DNA of 59,433 nucleotides. It comes from Propionimicrobium sp963511305. GTDB taxonomy: Bacteria; Actinomycetota; Actinomycetes; Propionibacteriales; Propionibacteriaceae. Positions 44,345 to 52,400 of this stretch are shown piece after piece. The DNA is taken from positions 1 through 59,433 of the forward strand of contig CAUPIJ010000010.1 in NCBI GenBank assembly GCA_963511305.1, read 5' to 3'. The position numbers were made by a program, and so were the translations under genes. The notes under the pieces were generated by a model. That model did no database searches and was not told the origin of the DNA. It worked only from the letters and a program-made list of their open reading frames with translations. Positions within the stretch are counted from its first letter, which is position 1; each line of letters starts with the position of its first letter.

Positions 44345-44725
44345 ATGGGCCGATATACAGCGACTGCAACCAGAGACGAAGGCTGGTGGACGGTAGAGGT
44401 AAAAGAAGTCCCCGGTTTTTTCACCATGGCGAAGCGGCTAAGCCAAATCCCCGATCTTGTTCGAGAAGGTCTACAACTTTTTCCAGAATTTGAAGAAGAT
44501 CCCGAAAATGCGGAGGTCGAAGTTCAAGCCACTGGGGAGCTTGCTTCAATATCTCAACAAGCTAAAACAGCGCGAGCACATGCCGAAGAAGCCCAGAAGG
44601 AAGCGAGTCAAAAACTTGCTAATGCAGCAGCCGAACTATACTCGCGGGGACTCCCCTACAGAGATATAGGTGAATTGCTTGGAGTAAGTTTTCAGCGCGC
44701 CCAAAAACTTGCCGTAGGGAAATAA
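44345..44725 (+). CDS. hicB: HicB antitoxin with coiled coil and HTH
   Basis: 126 residues. The N-terminal HicB fold has GWWTVEVKEVPGFFTMAKRLSQ, an Ala/Glu/Lys-rich helix spans about residues 72-102, and the C-terminal HTH is YRDIGELLGVSFQRAQKLA. It presumably neutralises hicA-2 and autoregulates from the palindrome at 44096-44127. The truncated protein at 39962 is a shortened paralogue. Confidence 0.85.
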   Translation: MGRYTATATRDEGWWTVEVKEVPGFFTMAKRLSQIPDLVREGLQLFPEFEEDPENAEVEVQATGELASISQQAKTARAHAEEAQKEASQKLANAAAELYSRGLPYRDIGELLGVSFQRAQKLAVGK

Positions 44726-44787
44726 AGCACTCGAAACAGGTTCTCAACTGACAGCTTTTGCTACTTCTACTTTCAAAGCTTACATAA

Positions 44788-45180
44788 AGGGGAAGATTTA
44801 AGCTTAAGCAAGCCGATTTGGGCCACATGCTTGGCTTAACGCGAAGCCAAGCTGAGAGAAAATTAAATATGCTTACGCCGTTTACGCTCGACGAGCTTGA
44901 CGTACTAGCGGAATGGTTTTCTACCACTCCGCAGGTGTTGATGGGGTTTGCGTCAGAACCTAAACCGGTGCGCCCACAGGGACTCGAACCCTGGCCCCAT
45001 GGGTTAAAAGTCCCGAACAACGTTGTTCAGATAGATCGGGGATCTCCTGCAAGAAAAATATATATCAAATCAAAGCCGCATTTTCCATTCATAGCGATCC
45101 AGCTTTCTCAGGCATCACGTAGAAGTTTCAGTAAGTTCTTTCGCGCTAAAATGATACTGTCCCCGTGCCTGGGGGGGTGA
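44788..45180 (+). pseudogene. N-terminally truncated XRE-like HTH gene running into the att repeat
   Basis: After a TAA at 44785 the frame reads LKQADLGHMLGLTRSQ and then LTPFTLDELDVLAEWF, the second half of an XRE/phage-repressor-like HTH. The first helices are missing and the only start is TTG 44818. From codon ~70 it reads through the 85-bp direct repeat (including antisense tRNA sequence) and then unrelated DNA. A gene end overlapping a tRNA attachment site is common in integrative elements. Confidence 0.55.
44929..45013 (+). repeat. Left attachment repeat of the tRNA-Lys element (att)
   Basis: 85 bp, identical to 53597-53681 at 82 positions and in the same orientation. Its right 45 bp (44969-45013) duplicate the 3' part of tRNA-Lys. 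The perfect palindrome GAACAACGTTGTTC (45015-45028) sits just outside. Confidence 0.85.
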
Positions 45181-45198
45181 CCCGCTTATGTTGTTGAG

Positions 45199-45429
45199 AT
45201 GACTTCTTGCGGTTGCGCGCTTCCCGCCTTGGCTGGGATGCTGCTCTTGTATGCCATTTTTGAGTGGCTAGAAACCGCCAATCGATACGCAGACCGCCAG
45301 GTGGACTGGCAGAAAATAGCCACATACGCACCAGAAGCCAATGAAACCGAACAAACCCGCAACTACCGGTACGAATATGACTACCCTGCGCAGGAGACAC
45401 AAAGCGGTGACCATAGCATCGACCTATGA
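45199..45429 (+). pseudogene. MobF-relaxase C-terminal tail, copy 1
   Basis: 76 codons. The C-terminal half, with VDWQKIATYAP and NYRYEYDYPAQET, matches the tails at 48369-49079 and 52104-52382. The N-terminal part is hydrophobic and probably junction sequence. No relaxase or helicase motifs remain. It is an end fragment left by deletion, sitting directly before the AbiE-like gene. Confidence 0.55.
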
Positions 45430-45567
45430 AGCTAGCGAGAGCATAATCACCGCGAGTAGCATATTGAAGACCTTCAGCCCATGATCCTACTTGAATAAGA
45501 CTATGGGTTACCCAGATCCCTATGTAAGTAGTCACGCGCAAAACGCGAGAGCGTGACATTATTATTA

Positions 45568-45601
45568 CTGCGAAAGTAACACCCGTATGTTACTTTTGCA
45601 G
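45568..45601 (+). promoter_or_regulatory. Palindromic operator of the AbiE-like gene
   Basis: CTGCGAAAGTAACA (45568-45581) and TGTTACTTTTGCAG (45588-45601) form an inverted repeat (13 of 14 pairs, 6-nt loop) ending 1 nt before ATG 45603. TATGTT inside it could be a -10 box, giving an almost leaderless transcript. AbiEi antitoxins are known to bind inverted repeats in their own promoters. Confidence 0.65.
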
Positions 45602-45602
45602 T

Positions 45603-47132
45603 ATGGATAGGGTTGATCAGTTAGAGGCGTTGAATAGAATTTCTGTTGGCCAGTGGGGGTTGTTCACTACGGCACAAGCCCTGCGAGTTGGTTTTTCAAA
45701 AATGCAGCTATCTAGACTTGCCGAGTCTTTAGGTTTCTGGCGTATCAGAGAAGGCGTATACCAGATGCCAGGTTGGCCAGCAGGAGAAACTATTGAGATA
45801 AAGGCAAATTGGCTAGCTTTTGAACCAGAAAAAACTGCTGCTGAACGCTTAGACGATCCTTTTCCGGTAGCCGTCTCACATGAAAGCGCTTGCCTTATTT
45901 GGGGTATTGGAGATTTTCTCAGCCCAGAAATTTATTTCACTTCGCCTCAAAGAAGACAAACAAGACAAGAAAACGTAAAAATACACACCGCCAGTTTTCC
46001 TGGTAAAACAATCCACTATGTCGATTCCCTAGCGGTAACAAGCCCGCGTCGCAGCCTAGAAGATGTAGCCAAGACCAACAGATGGGACGACCAGCAGCTA
46101 CGTTCAGCAATATTCGATGCGCTTAACAAAAAGATTCTCACAAACGGTGATGTATCTAAATCGAAAATCCTAAGCAGACTCGCTCCTGAGTTAGCCGAAC
46201 CTGCAAGCGACCAATCAGTACGAAGGTTATTGGCAAATGATGCCAAACGCCGAAACACAGATGTTAATGTTTCCTACACTCTCTTCCATCGAGCTTTGTT
46301 TTGCGATCGCCTTTGTCAGCTTTCAGACCAGTGGATACTTAAAGGCGGCACCGGAATGGTTCTGCGAGGTATCAGCACCAGAACTACCCGCGACCTTGAT
46401 CTGATAAAGCCCAAGGGAAATAATCTACTCAAAGATGGCGCTCAACTCGTAGAGCTAATGAACGGGCAAAAAGTCGGAAGATACACTTACCGAATCGAAA
46501 TGCCAGAAAACACGGCACCTGAAAATGTCAATACTTTGAAACTACACACAAAGATCCTTTACGGCGAATCAATGCTGGATGTAGGTAGCTTCTCAATAGA
46601 TGTGACCAATTCTCAACCGCTAGCGCAAACACCAAGAACTCAAATACTTTCGCGTGGAGATCAAGCGGTTGTGCCTGGATACAATTTTTATTTAAAACTA
46701 CGCATGTATCCCATAGAAAATCAGATTGCAGATAAAATCTGCGCGCTATATGAAAGCCATGCAAATCAGGCCTCAACACGTTTCAGAGATCTTTACGACC
46801 TAGCTTTACTAGGTAAAACAAAAGAATTCGATCTAAAGCTACTGGCTCAAGCGATATGCCAAGAAGCCCTCACTAGGAGCAATCTAAATCTCCCTGAAAA
46901 ATTCATAGCCCCTTCGCCATACTGGCCTGCTCAGTACAACAAAGTTGTTTCAAAAACTAAAGGAACCGACAAGGAACTCACTGATTTCGATACCGCAATG
47001 CATGTAGTTTCTGAGGCTTTTAATCCAGCCCTGGCCGACTACCACCAGCAAGCTAGCAGCAGAACTACACGCCTAGATGAAATCCATCCTCACTCATGGC
47101 AAGAAACCGGAGAAATCGGCCGCACCGAGTAA
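45603..47132 (+). CDS. Fused AbiEi antitoxin-AbiEii nucleotidyltransferase (type IV TA)
   Basis: 509 residues. The N-terminal ~195 residues resemble AbiEi: a winged helix (LFTTAQALRVGFSKMQLSRLAE) followed by YQMPGWP and the VSHESACLIWGIGDFL domain. The C-terminal ~300 residues are an AbiEii nucleotidyltransferase with KGGTGM (about 246-251) and TRDLDLI (about 262-268), then KICALYESH and RFRDLYDLALL. AbiEii toxins modify tRNA or another target with nucleotides and AbiEi represses transcription. The two are normally separate overlapping genes; here there is one open frame with no break. Low-GC codon use marks it as acquired. Confidence 0.85.
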   Translation: MDRVDQLEALNRISVGQWGLFTTAQALRVGFSKMQLSRLAESLGFWRIREGVYQMPGWPAGETIEIKANWLAFEPEKTAAERLDDPFPVAVSHESACLIWGIGDFLSPEIYFTSPQRRQTRQENVKIHTASFPGKTIHYVDSLAVTSPRRSLEDVAKTNRWDDQQLRSAIFDALNKKILTNGDVSKSKILSRLAPELAEPASDQSVRRLLANDAKRRNTDVNVSYTLFHRALFCDRLCQLSDQWILKGGTGMVLRGISTRTTRDLDLIKPKGNNLLKDGAQLVELMNGQKVGRYTYRIEMPENTAPENVNTLKLHTKILYGESMLDVGSFSIDVTNSQPLAQTPRTQILSRGDQAVVPGYNFYLKLRMYPIENQIADKICALYESHANQASTRFRDLYDLALLGKTKEFDLKLLAQAICQEALTRSNLNLPEKFIAPSPYWPAQYNKVVSKTKGTDKELTDFDTAMHVVSEAFNPALADYHQQASSRTTRLDEIHPHSWQETGEIGRTE

Positions 47133-47181
47133 GTGCGAGTTCAAACGCTCTCACATGCGGAATTAAGCCTATGATCCCTTA

Positions 47182-47656
47182 ATGGTGCTTGTTCCTGATT
47201 CTTGGGTTGACCCGCTTAAGGCGTTCACAAATTATTTGATAGTTGCCGGTTACAGTTTTGCGACGGTGACGACCCGGTACTATCAACTCTCGCAACTGCC
47301 AGAGCCTTCCCGGAAGGCGTAGAGGCAGCAAAGAACGAATCCTGCCAATCACAGAATCAATGGCCGAACGACTCAGCTGGAAACAAGGATGGGTATTCCC
47401 GTCACAACCAGACAACTCAAAGCACATCACACCCGGCCACATCGGAAAGATGATAAAAAAACTAACAGATGGACGATGGACTCTTCACCAACTGCGACAC
47501 AGGTTCGGAACAACAATCTGGCAGCAGACACACGACCTGCTAACCGTACAGACTCTCCTAAGGCACGAATCCCCGGACACTACGCAGATATACATAGCAT
47601 TTCCAGATGACAGATTACGCGAGGTCATCCATTTGGCAGCACCGAGCCGAGCTTAA
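47182..47656 (+). pseudogene. Tyrosine integrase with internal deletion
   Basis: From ATG 47182 the frame gives WVDPLKAFTNYL and TVTTRYYQLSQLP (core-binding domain) and stops at 47319. A second frame, overlapping the first's end, reads GSKERILPITESM, then LHQLRHRFGTTI (catalytic H-x-x-R), LLRHESPDTTQIYI with the nucleophilic Tyr, and ends at 47656. The sequence between the domains, including the first catalytic Arg, is missing and the parts are out of frame. It was presumably the integrase of the tRNA-Lys element. Confidence 0.8.
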
Positions 47657-47683
47657 AAGCGACTGATGGAAAGTAATGCCGCC

Positions 47684-47719
47684 TTGACCTCCCGTATCCC
47701 ACGGGATACACTTGTTTTA
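47684..47719 (+). promoter_or_regulatory. Promoter/operator of the broken RelE-HigA module
   Basis: -35 TTGACC (47684-47689), 17-nt spacer, -10 TACACT (47707-47712). The palindrome GTATCCC-AC-GGGATAC (47694-47709) fills the spacer and reaches the -10 box. Transcription would start near 47719, where the toxin frame begins. Confidence 0.65.
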
Positions 47720-48031
47720 TAGAGATCAGCAAAACAAATCACTACGAACGCTGGTTTCGAAGACTGAAAGATGTGAACGTAAGGGCACGCATTAACATCG
47801 CCCTCAAAAGATGCCTGCAAGCCGGGAAGGTGGTTGGTGACGCTACCCCCCGTAGGTGGTGGCGTGATGGAGATGCGGTTCACCTTTGGGCCTGGCTACA
47901 GGCTGTATTACTTAACCAAGCAAGACAAGATTATGTTGCTGCTTCTAGGTGGAGAAAAATCAAGCCAGCCTAGAGACATCAAGAAAGCAAAGACTTTGGC
48001 AATCGAGATTATCGCGGAGGGGAAATGGTGA
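47719..48031 (+). pseudogene. RelE/HigB-type toxin, frameshifted and without a normal start
   Basis: The first frame reads EISKTNHYERWFRRLKD and RARINIALKRCLQAG. A second frame continues GGGVMEMRFTFGPGYRLYY, then LLLGGEKSSQPRDIKKAKTLA. The frames join at a C6 run (47846-47851); removing one C restores PVGGGV in the family's usual spacing. The first codon of the family-like start is ATA (47719-47721), where ATG would be expected. Either lesion would abolish toxin production unless slippage or a sequencing error is involved. The downstream antitoxin is intact. Confidence 0.75.
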
Positions 48032-48318
48032 CAACGATTAGCTCATGGGACGCGAGCGAGTATCTGGAAACTCAAGAGGACGTGGTCGCTTACCTAAACG
48101 CGGCTCTTGAAGAAAATGATCCGACAATTCTGCAAGCAGCATTAGGGGATGTCGCTAAAGCGCGAGGGATGGCTAGCATCGCTCGGCAAGCAGGGGTAGG
48201 ACGCGAATCGCTTTACAAGTCACTATCTGAAACCGGCAACCCGTCCTGGCAGACAGTAGCCAAAGTCCTAGCCGCCCTGAACCTCAAACTTGGCATTTCG
48301 CCAAGTGAAACAACTTAG
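48025..48318 (+). CDS. HigA-like HTH antitoxin
   Basis: 97 residues of the addiction-module antidote family paired with RelE/HigB. The N-terminus, SEYLETQEDVVAYLNAALEEND, and the HTH MASIARQAGVGRESLYKSLSETGNPSWQTV are typical, ending KLGISPS. ATG 48025 overlaps the toxin's last codons. Since the toxin is broken it may survive as an autoregulator or as immunity against homologous toxins. Confidence 0.82.
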   Translation: MVTTISSWDASEYLETQEDVVAYLNAALEENDPTILQAALGDVAKARGMASIARQAGVGRESLYKSLSETGNPSWQTVAKVLAALNLKLGISPSETT

Positions 48319-48368
48319 TAATCGAATTTAGACAATCTCGTGTGCCGTCTAGCTGGACAGCCAAATAG

Positions 48369-49079
48369 ACGGCACCCCTTTTACGCCGAACAGCTACGGA
48401 CACCCCCATCACCGCCCTAACACAAGCTCAAGTACCTAAACTCTCAAAGCGCTTTACTGAAAACCCTCTCCTAGTCCTAGCAACAGACAACGACACCGCA
48501 GGACAGAAAGCCGCGGCCCGCGACTACCAGCTCCTAGTAGCCGCAGGAGCAGACCCACGCGGCTTAAACCTCATCGACGCTAAAGACCCAGCCGAAGCAG
48601 CCAAAGTAAACCCAATACTTCTTTCAGCTCAGCTCGAAACGAGCAATCTTCTATCGCCTAGCGCGATTACTCTGGTCGAGCGGCAAAAGAACGAGTACAT
48701 ACAGCAGAACCTAAGCCACGGCGATAACCAAGGACTAGATGCTAACCAGCTAGCAACGCTACAAAAGAAAGCAGTACAGATATTAGCTCCCCTACCCCAA
48801 GAATCTAGAAAATTCGCCACCCAAGAAATAGCGCACACTCTAGAACTAGACCAAGACCAGCAATCGCTAGACGTTTTTACCAGCGACGTAGAGAACTCAG
48901 CGAAAGTATGGCTACCGCCCAAGCAAACCGCCTACGACTGGCAAGAACTGGCAGCGAAATACACCCGCAGCAAGGTTGACTGGAACCAAATCGCCCGACA
49001 CCCCGAGCAAAGACAGCAACCCGACCGATTATTCGAACATCAGCCGCCAGAACAAGAACTACCAGGGCTATCACTATAG
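48369..49079 (+). pseudogene. MobF-relaxase C-terminal fragment with Toprim-like region, copy 2
   Basis: A 236-codon open frame without a start codon, beginning after TAG 48366-48368. LLVLATDNDTAGQKAAARDY is the acidic core of a Toprim-like domain as fused in actinobacterial relaxases/primases. A helical region follows, then the tail YDWQELAAKYTRSKVDWNQIA shared with copies 1 and 3. The relaxase and helicase domains are gone, so it is a 3' remnant of the transfer gene of a mobile element. Confidence 0.65.
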
Positions 49080-49119
49080 GCACCCAAAACAGTAGTGGCG
49101 TTCAGGCAAGTCAGCGAGG

Positions 49120-49374
49120 TCATTCGTTATCTGGTGGGTTACCTTTGCCCTTGTCTTCGAGCACAAGAATGACAATGCGCGCTAGAACCTTAACGATAAT
49201 GATTCCAACACAAGGCGATGGCGACGCAAAGTCTGCAACTATTAGTACTGCTTGCAATACAGCCCAGGCCAACATCTTAGAAATTGGCTCACCGCTAAGC
49301 AGTTTTGAGCGAAGTTCCACCCAAAATGAAGCGATTTCTAAACACACGAAAAGTAGTGAAAATATTTTTTCCAT
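49120..49374 (-). CDS. Possible small membrane protein
   Basis: 84 residues with two hydrophobic stretches (about 3-18 and 34-73) and a charged KGKGNPPDNE tail. I do not recognise a family. It is the most protein-like frame in the 500 nt between the relaxase relic and the PRTase. It has no clear ribosome site, so it may be chance. Confidence 0.35.
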   Translation of the reverse strand: MEKIFSLLFVCLEIASFWVELRSKLLSGEPISKMLAWAVLQAVLIVADFASPSPCVGIIIVKVLARIVILVLEDKGKGNPPDNE

Positions 49375-49586
49375 GCCCTACCAGTGTGCGGAGAATCCGA
49401 GGCATCAACTGGCGGGCGAATTTTGGGCGTGAAACCAAATTTTTATAGGCCAGACTGAGACGGTGATGTACCCGCCCCAACTTAAAAAACACTAATCTAC
49501 ACAGCTTCCTAACTGACCTAGACGGCATGCCGCCGCCTGTAGGAGGTGATAAATGTCGAGGTAGCCGGATATCGTGTGGCGACTTG
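49375..49586. other. 212-bp gap with an isolated Shine-Dalgarno and aborted start
   Basis: TAGGAGGTGATAA (49540-49552), a near-full anti-16S match, precedes ATG 49553, but the frame stops after three codons (MSR-stop). It looks like the left-over 5' end of a deleted gene. Nothing else is seen. Confidence 0.5.
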
Positions 49587-50366
49587 TTAAGGACAAACCC
49601 CGCTATTTGTCCACGGACAGATATCGGGGGCGAATACTTGAGATTCTTCTTCGATGTGTTTAATTAGTTCATTTGCGGTTCCATAACCATGATTGACTGC
49701 TCTTGCAATGCAGAGAGTAGAAACTGCGCTAGCGCCTGAATCTTTCAACATCTGCGCTACGGACTCAACATGATTTCCTGACACCCAAGTGTCTTCAACT
49801 AGCAGCACATGGCCAGATGGACGGTTCAAGGTTTCATATAATTCTGGGCTGTACCTTCGAGAATCTTTGAGCGCCGATTCCCTTGCAAAGATTGGTAAAT
49901 ATGCCAGGTGGGGGTATAGCTGATTAATGATCGGGTAAACCATTTTGTATAAAGGATGGTTCTGAGAATGTTTGTTAGCTTCGTTTTTGGTGGAGGGCAT
50001 ATTAGTCCAGTAGCGCAGTTTCTGGTTAGCGATCTTTTCACAGCAGCCAAGATGCCTCGATATTTTACTGACCATTAAACCAGTTATTGTGTTTATAGCT
50101 GCATCGCTAGCGCGTGAGCTTGGTTGGCGTTTGTAGTCATACATGAAGCGCATCATCTGCGAACTTTGCACAGCGTAAGTACAAAACCCTGCCAAATCAC
50201 AGCCAGAACTTGGGTCGCAATTATAGCAAGTTTGGTAGCCGTAGTTTCTAGCGCCACGGCATTTAATGCACACCGCTACCTGATCCGGGACTGCTGGCTT
50301 TAAGATCAGTCCGGCAGTCTGGAAGAGTACTTGCTCAAGCTGGCTCCAAGAACTATTACCTGACAT
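49587..50366 (-). CDS. ComF-like phosphoribosyltransferase with zinc-ribbon N-terminus
   Basis: 259 residues. N-terminal CIKC and CYNC pairs (about residues 33-52) suggest a zinc ribbon. RFMYDYKR corresponds to the LKYxGK/R stretch of ComF. The PRPP-binding loop is VLLVEDTWVSG (about 187-197). ComF proteins link to DNA uptake; this one sits in a mobile island, 9 nt downstream of a DprA-like gene in the same operon. A joint role in defence or nucleotide signalling is inference. Intact and low-GC. Confidence 0.8.
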   Translation of the reverse strand: MSGNSSWSQLEQVLFQTAGLILKPAVPDQVAVCIKCRGARNYGYQTCYNCDPSSGCDLAGFCTYAVQSSQMMRFMYDYKRQPSSRASDAAINTITGLMVSKISRHLGCCEKIANQKLRYWTNMPSTKNEANKHSQNHPLYKMVYPIINQLYPHLAYLPIFARESALKDSRRYSPELYETLNRPSGHVLLVEDTWVSGNHVESVAQMLKDSGASAVSTLCIARAVNHGYGTANELIKHIEEESQVFAPDICPWTNSGVCP

Positions 50367-50375
50367 AGCAGATGG

Positions 50376-51251
50376 TTAGACAGCCGCTAGAATCTTGTGG
50401 TTTTCTTCGATCTGGCTAAGGATGTCACGAAGTTGGGCCATGTCGTGCGCCTGATAGACACCAGGGTTGGCGAGCATGTCTTTTGCCCACTGGGTTTGTT
50501 CAACTACTGGCGTAAGCAGAATCACGTTTTTGCCGTGAAGTAGCGCTTTTTTCGCCTGAACCCTTGTTCCAGAATGTTCACTTGCTTCGACAACAATTGT
50601 CGCAAGGCTGTAGCCAGACATTACTGCATTACGCATCGGGAAAGTAAACTTTGTTGGGCCTTGGTTCGGCTCGAATTGGGTCAAGACAAGACCACCACGT
50701 TCGATGATACCTTGGCGCAGCTTGATATTGGTGACTGGGTAAGTTTTGTAGATACCTGTGCCCATGACCGCTACGGTACGCCCACCCACCTCCAACGCGG
50801 CTTTATGCGCAGCAGTATCTATGCCAGCTGCTAGACCACTAGCAACCGTGTAGCCCTGAGCTACTAACTCATGGGATATTCTTCGCGCATTAACTAATGC
50901 TCTTGAGGAAGCGTCTCTAGACCCAACGACAGCTACCGCTCGATCCTCAGCTATAAGCTCACCTTGGCAATAAATCAAGGCAGGAGCCTCACGGACTTGA
51001 GCTAACTGGTGAGGATATAAATCATCTTCGACAGAGACGATCTGAATACCATCAGCTAGCCATGAGCCTATGTCTGCTCGAGCTTGACCAAAAACTTCTA
51101 CCTGCGGAGTCAACACATTCGGATCGACAAGCTCTAACGCGCCTTCCACACCACTATCTAGCAAAGCAATTACCCGCTGAGGCTGAGTCACCTCCCGGTT
51201 ACTGATACGGGTCAAAGCCAGTATCTGCGCTAAATGTTCAACAGTGGCCAT
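50376..51251 (-). CDS. dprA: DprA/Smf-like Rossmann-fold (SLOG) protein
   Basis: 291 residues. An N-terminal helical region (about 1-85) is followed by the DprA Rossmann domain: VAVVGSRDASSRAL, VASGLAAGIDTAAHKAA, TVAVMGTG, the FPMRNAVMSGYS nucleotide-binding block and VVEASEHSGT. The C-terminal winged helix of classical DprA is absent. Chromosomal DprA loads RecA on incoming DNA; this island-borne paralogue is paired with a phosphoribosyltransferase. ATG 51251 is only 6 nt from a TATAGT box, so the operon may be leaderless. Confidence 0.85.
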   Translation of the reverse strand: MATVEHLAQILALTRISNREVTQPQRVIALLDSGVEGALELVDPNVLTPQVEVFGQARADIGSWLADGIQIVSVEDDLYPHQLAQVREAPALIYCQGELIAEDRAVAVVGSRDASSRALVNARRISHELVAQGYTVASGLAAGIDTAAHKAALEVGGRTVAVMGTGIYKTYPVTNIKLRQGIIERGGLVLTQFEPNQGPTKFTFPMRNAVMSGYSLATIVVEASEHSGTRVQAKKALLHGKNVILLTPVVEQTQWAKDMLANPGVYQAHDMAQLRDILSQIEENHKILAAV

Positions 51252-51526
51252 GATTCAACTATATGCGATTGACCCCTAGCGCTAACTTCAAAGGAGCAGA
51301 TTTGCCAAGAACTGGTTTATAAATACCAAGAAATTAAAATCACAATGTCTTGTAGCCCTTTTCGCTCAGAAAACTTAACTTTGGTAGAGCCAAAGAAGTT
51401 AGCACTTCTATACGATCAGTCCGAGAGGAAGCGTTGTCGTCGGGTTCTCGCTGAGGACCTGAACTTTTTATTAGATCCATCCTGAGTATTAATCCCACTT
51501 TATTCTGATTGCAGTGATTAAGCTGC
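51252..51526. other. 275-bp gap; one small open frame of unknown status
   Basis: It holds the promoter of the DprA-PRTase operon (TATAGT on the minus strand near 51258-51263). On the plus strand 51345-51485 is a 46-codon frame (MSCSPFRSENLTLVEPKK, then LYDQSERKRCRRVLAED) with even codon use but no ribosome site and no recognised family. Confidence 0.4.
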
Positions 51527-52152
51527 TTAACTACTCATAGCCGATCCGCTTGATGATCCTGCCGCAGTACTGATCGTGACTGAGCATGTTTGCGGATGGG
51601 GTGAGATTGTTGCCGATAGTGATGCGCTTGTCGATCCTGCAACAAATGAAGTCGATAGGGGTACTGGCCCTATGCTTGCGCTTACTGTTCCGCCTAGTCC
51701 CCCGGAGTTGAAGCTCACTGTCGCTGAGATGGTTTGGCCTGAGCGCACACATGATACGCCGTATACCGCTGGCGGGCCTCCGGCTGGCGCTGGAGCTTGT
51801 GCAGGCGCTTGCTGCTGGGCAGGTTGTTGTATCTGGGGCTGTTGAGGTGCGGGCTGTACTGTTGTACTGGCTGAGGAGCTGGGACTGGTGGTTCTGGTTG
51901 TTGTGTTTCCTCTTTAGGTTCTGGTTCAGGCGATGGTGTTTCTTTTGGTTGCGGGCTAGCACTTGGTGTGGCTGTAACTGTTATCAGACTTGGAGAGGGG
52001 GTGGCAGAAAGTGCAGCGTTGTTACGAGCGGCAAGTATTGCCGCAACTATTAGTGCTGCGGCCAGTATTCCTATTAGCCCGATTAGTAGCGGGTTTGGTT
52101 TGAACAGTTCTGAATCGTCTGTTTCGTATTGCCAGGGAGCAGGCTGAAACAA
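51527..52152 (-). pseudogene. Membrane-anchored Pro/Gln-rich protein, frameshifted
   Basis: The first frame (from TTG 52152) has a polar N-terminus, one helix (LLIGLIGILAAALIVAAILA) and a linker rich in Pro, Glu and Gln. In the third frame the linker resumes as QQPAQQQAPAQAPAPAGG and continues into a Ser/Gly/Thr-rich external domain, VYGVSCVRSGQTISATVSFN, ending at 51527. The switch lies in the Pro/Gln repeats near 51820-51890, so one indel broke the gene. The 5' end abuts the third relaxase tail. Function unknown. Confidence 0.6.
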
Positions 52153-52382
52153 CCCAAAGCATTAAAACACCAGCCCGAGATGATCGAAAAGCACACAAGA
52201 CCGAGCAGCCATCGCTCACTGACTGGCAAGATACCGCAGCTAAATACGCTAACCGCGAGATCGACTGAGACAAAATCAGCCATTACGTACCCAAAGACGC
52301 TACCCGGCAAACCCATAACTATCAGTACGACTACGACTACCCGCAAGAAACTACTCGCAGCGACTATTCACTAAGCCGATAG
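52104..52382 (+). pseudogene. MobF-relaxase C-terminal tail, copy 3, with nonsense codon
   Basis: TDWQDTAAKYANREID is followed by an in-frame TGA where copies 1 and 2 have TGG (VDWQ, VDWN), then DKISHYVPKD and NYQYDYDYPQETTRSDYSLSR to TAG 52380. It overlaps the start of the frameshifted membrane gene on the other strand. Only the 3' end of the relaxase remains. Confidence 0.65.
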
Positions 52383-52400
52383 CAAGCATGTAGCTATTTC

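Noticed and set aside
44969..45013. A second tRNA gene
   Set aside because: Only the 3' part of tRNA-Lys is present, without acceptor 5' strand, D arm or intact anticodon stem; it is an att duplicate.
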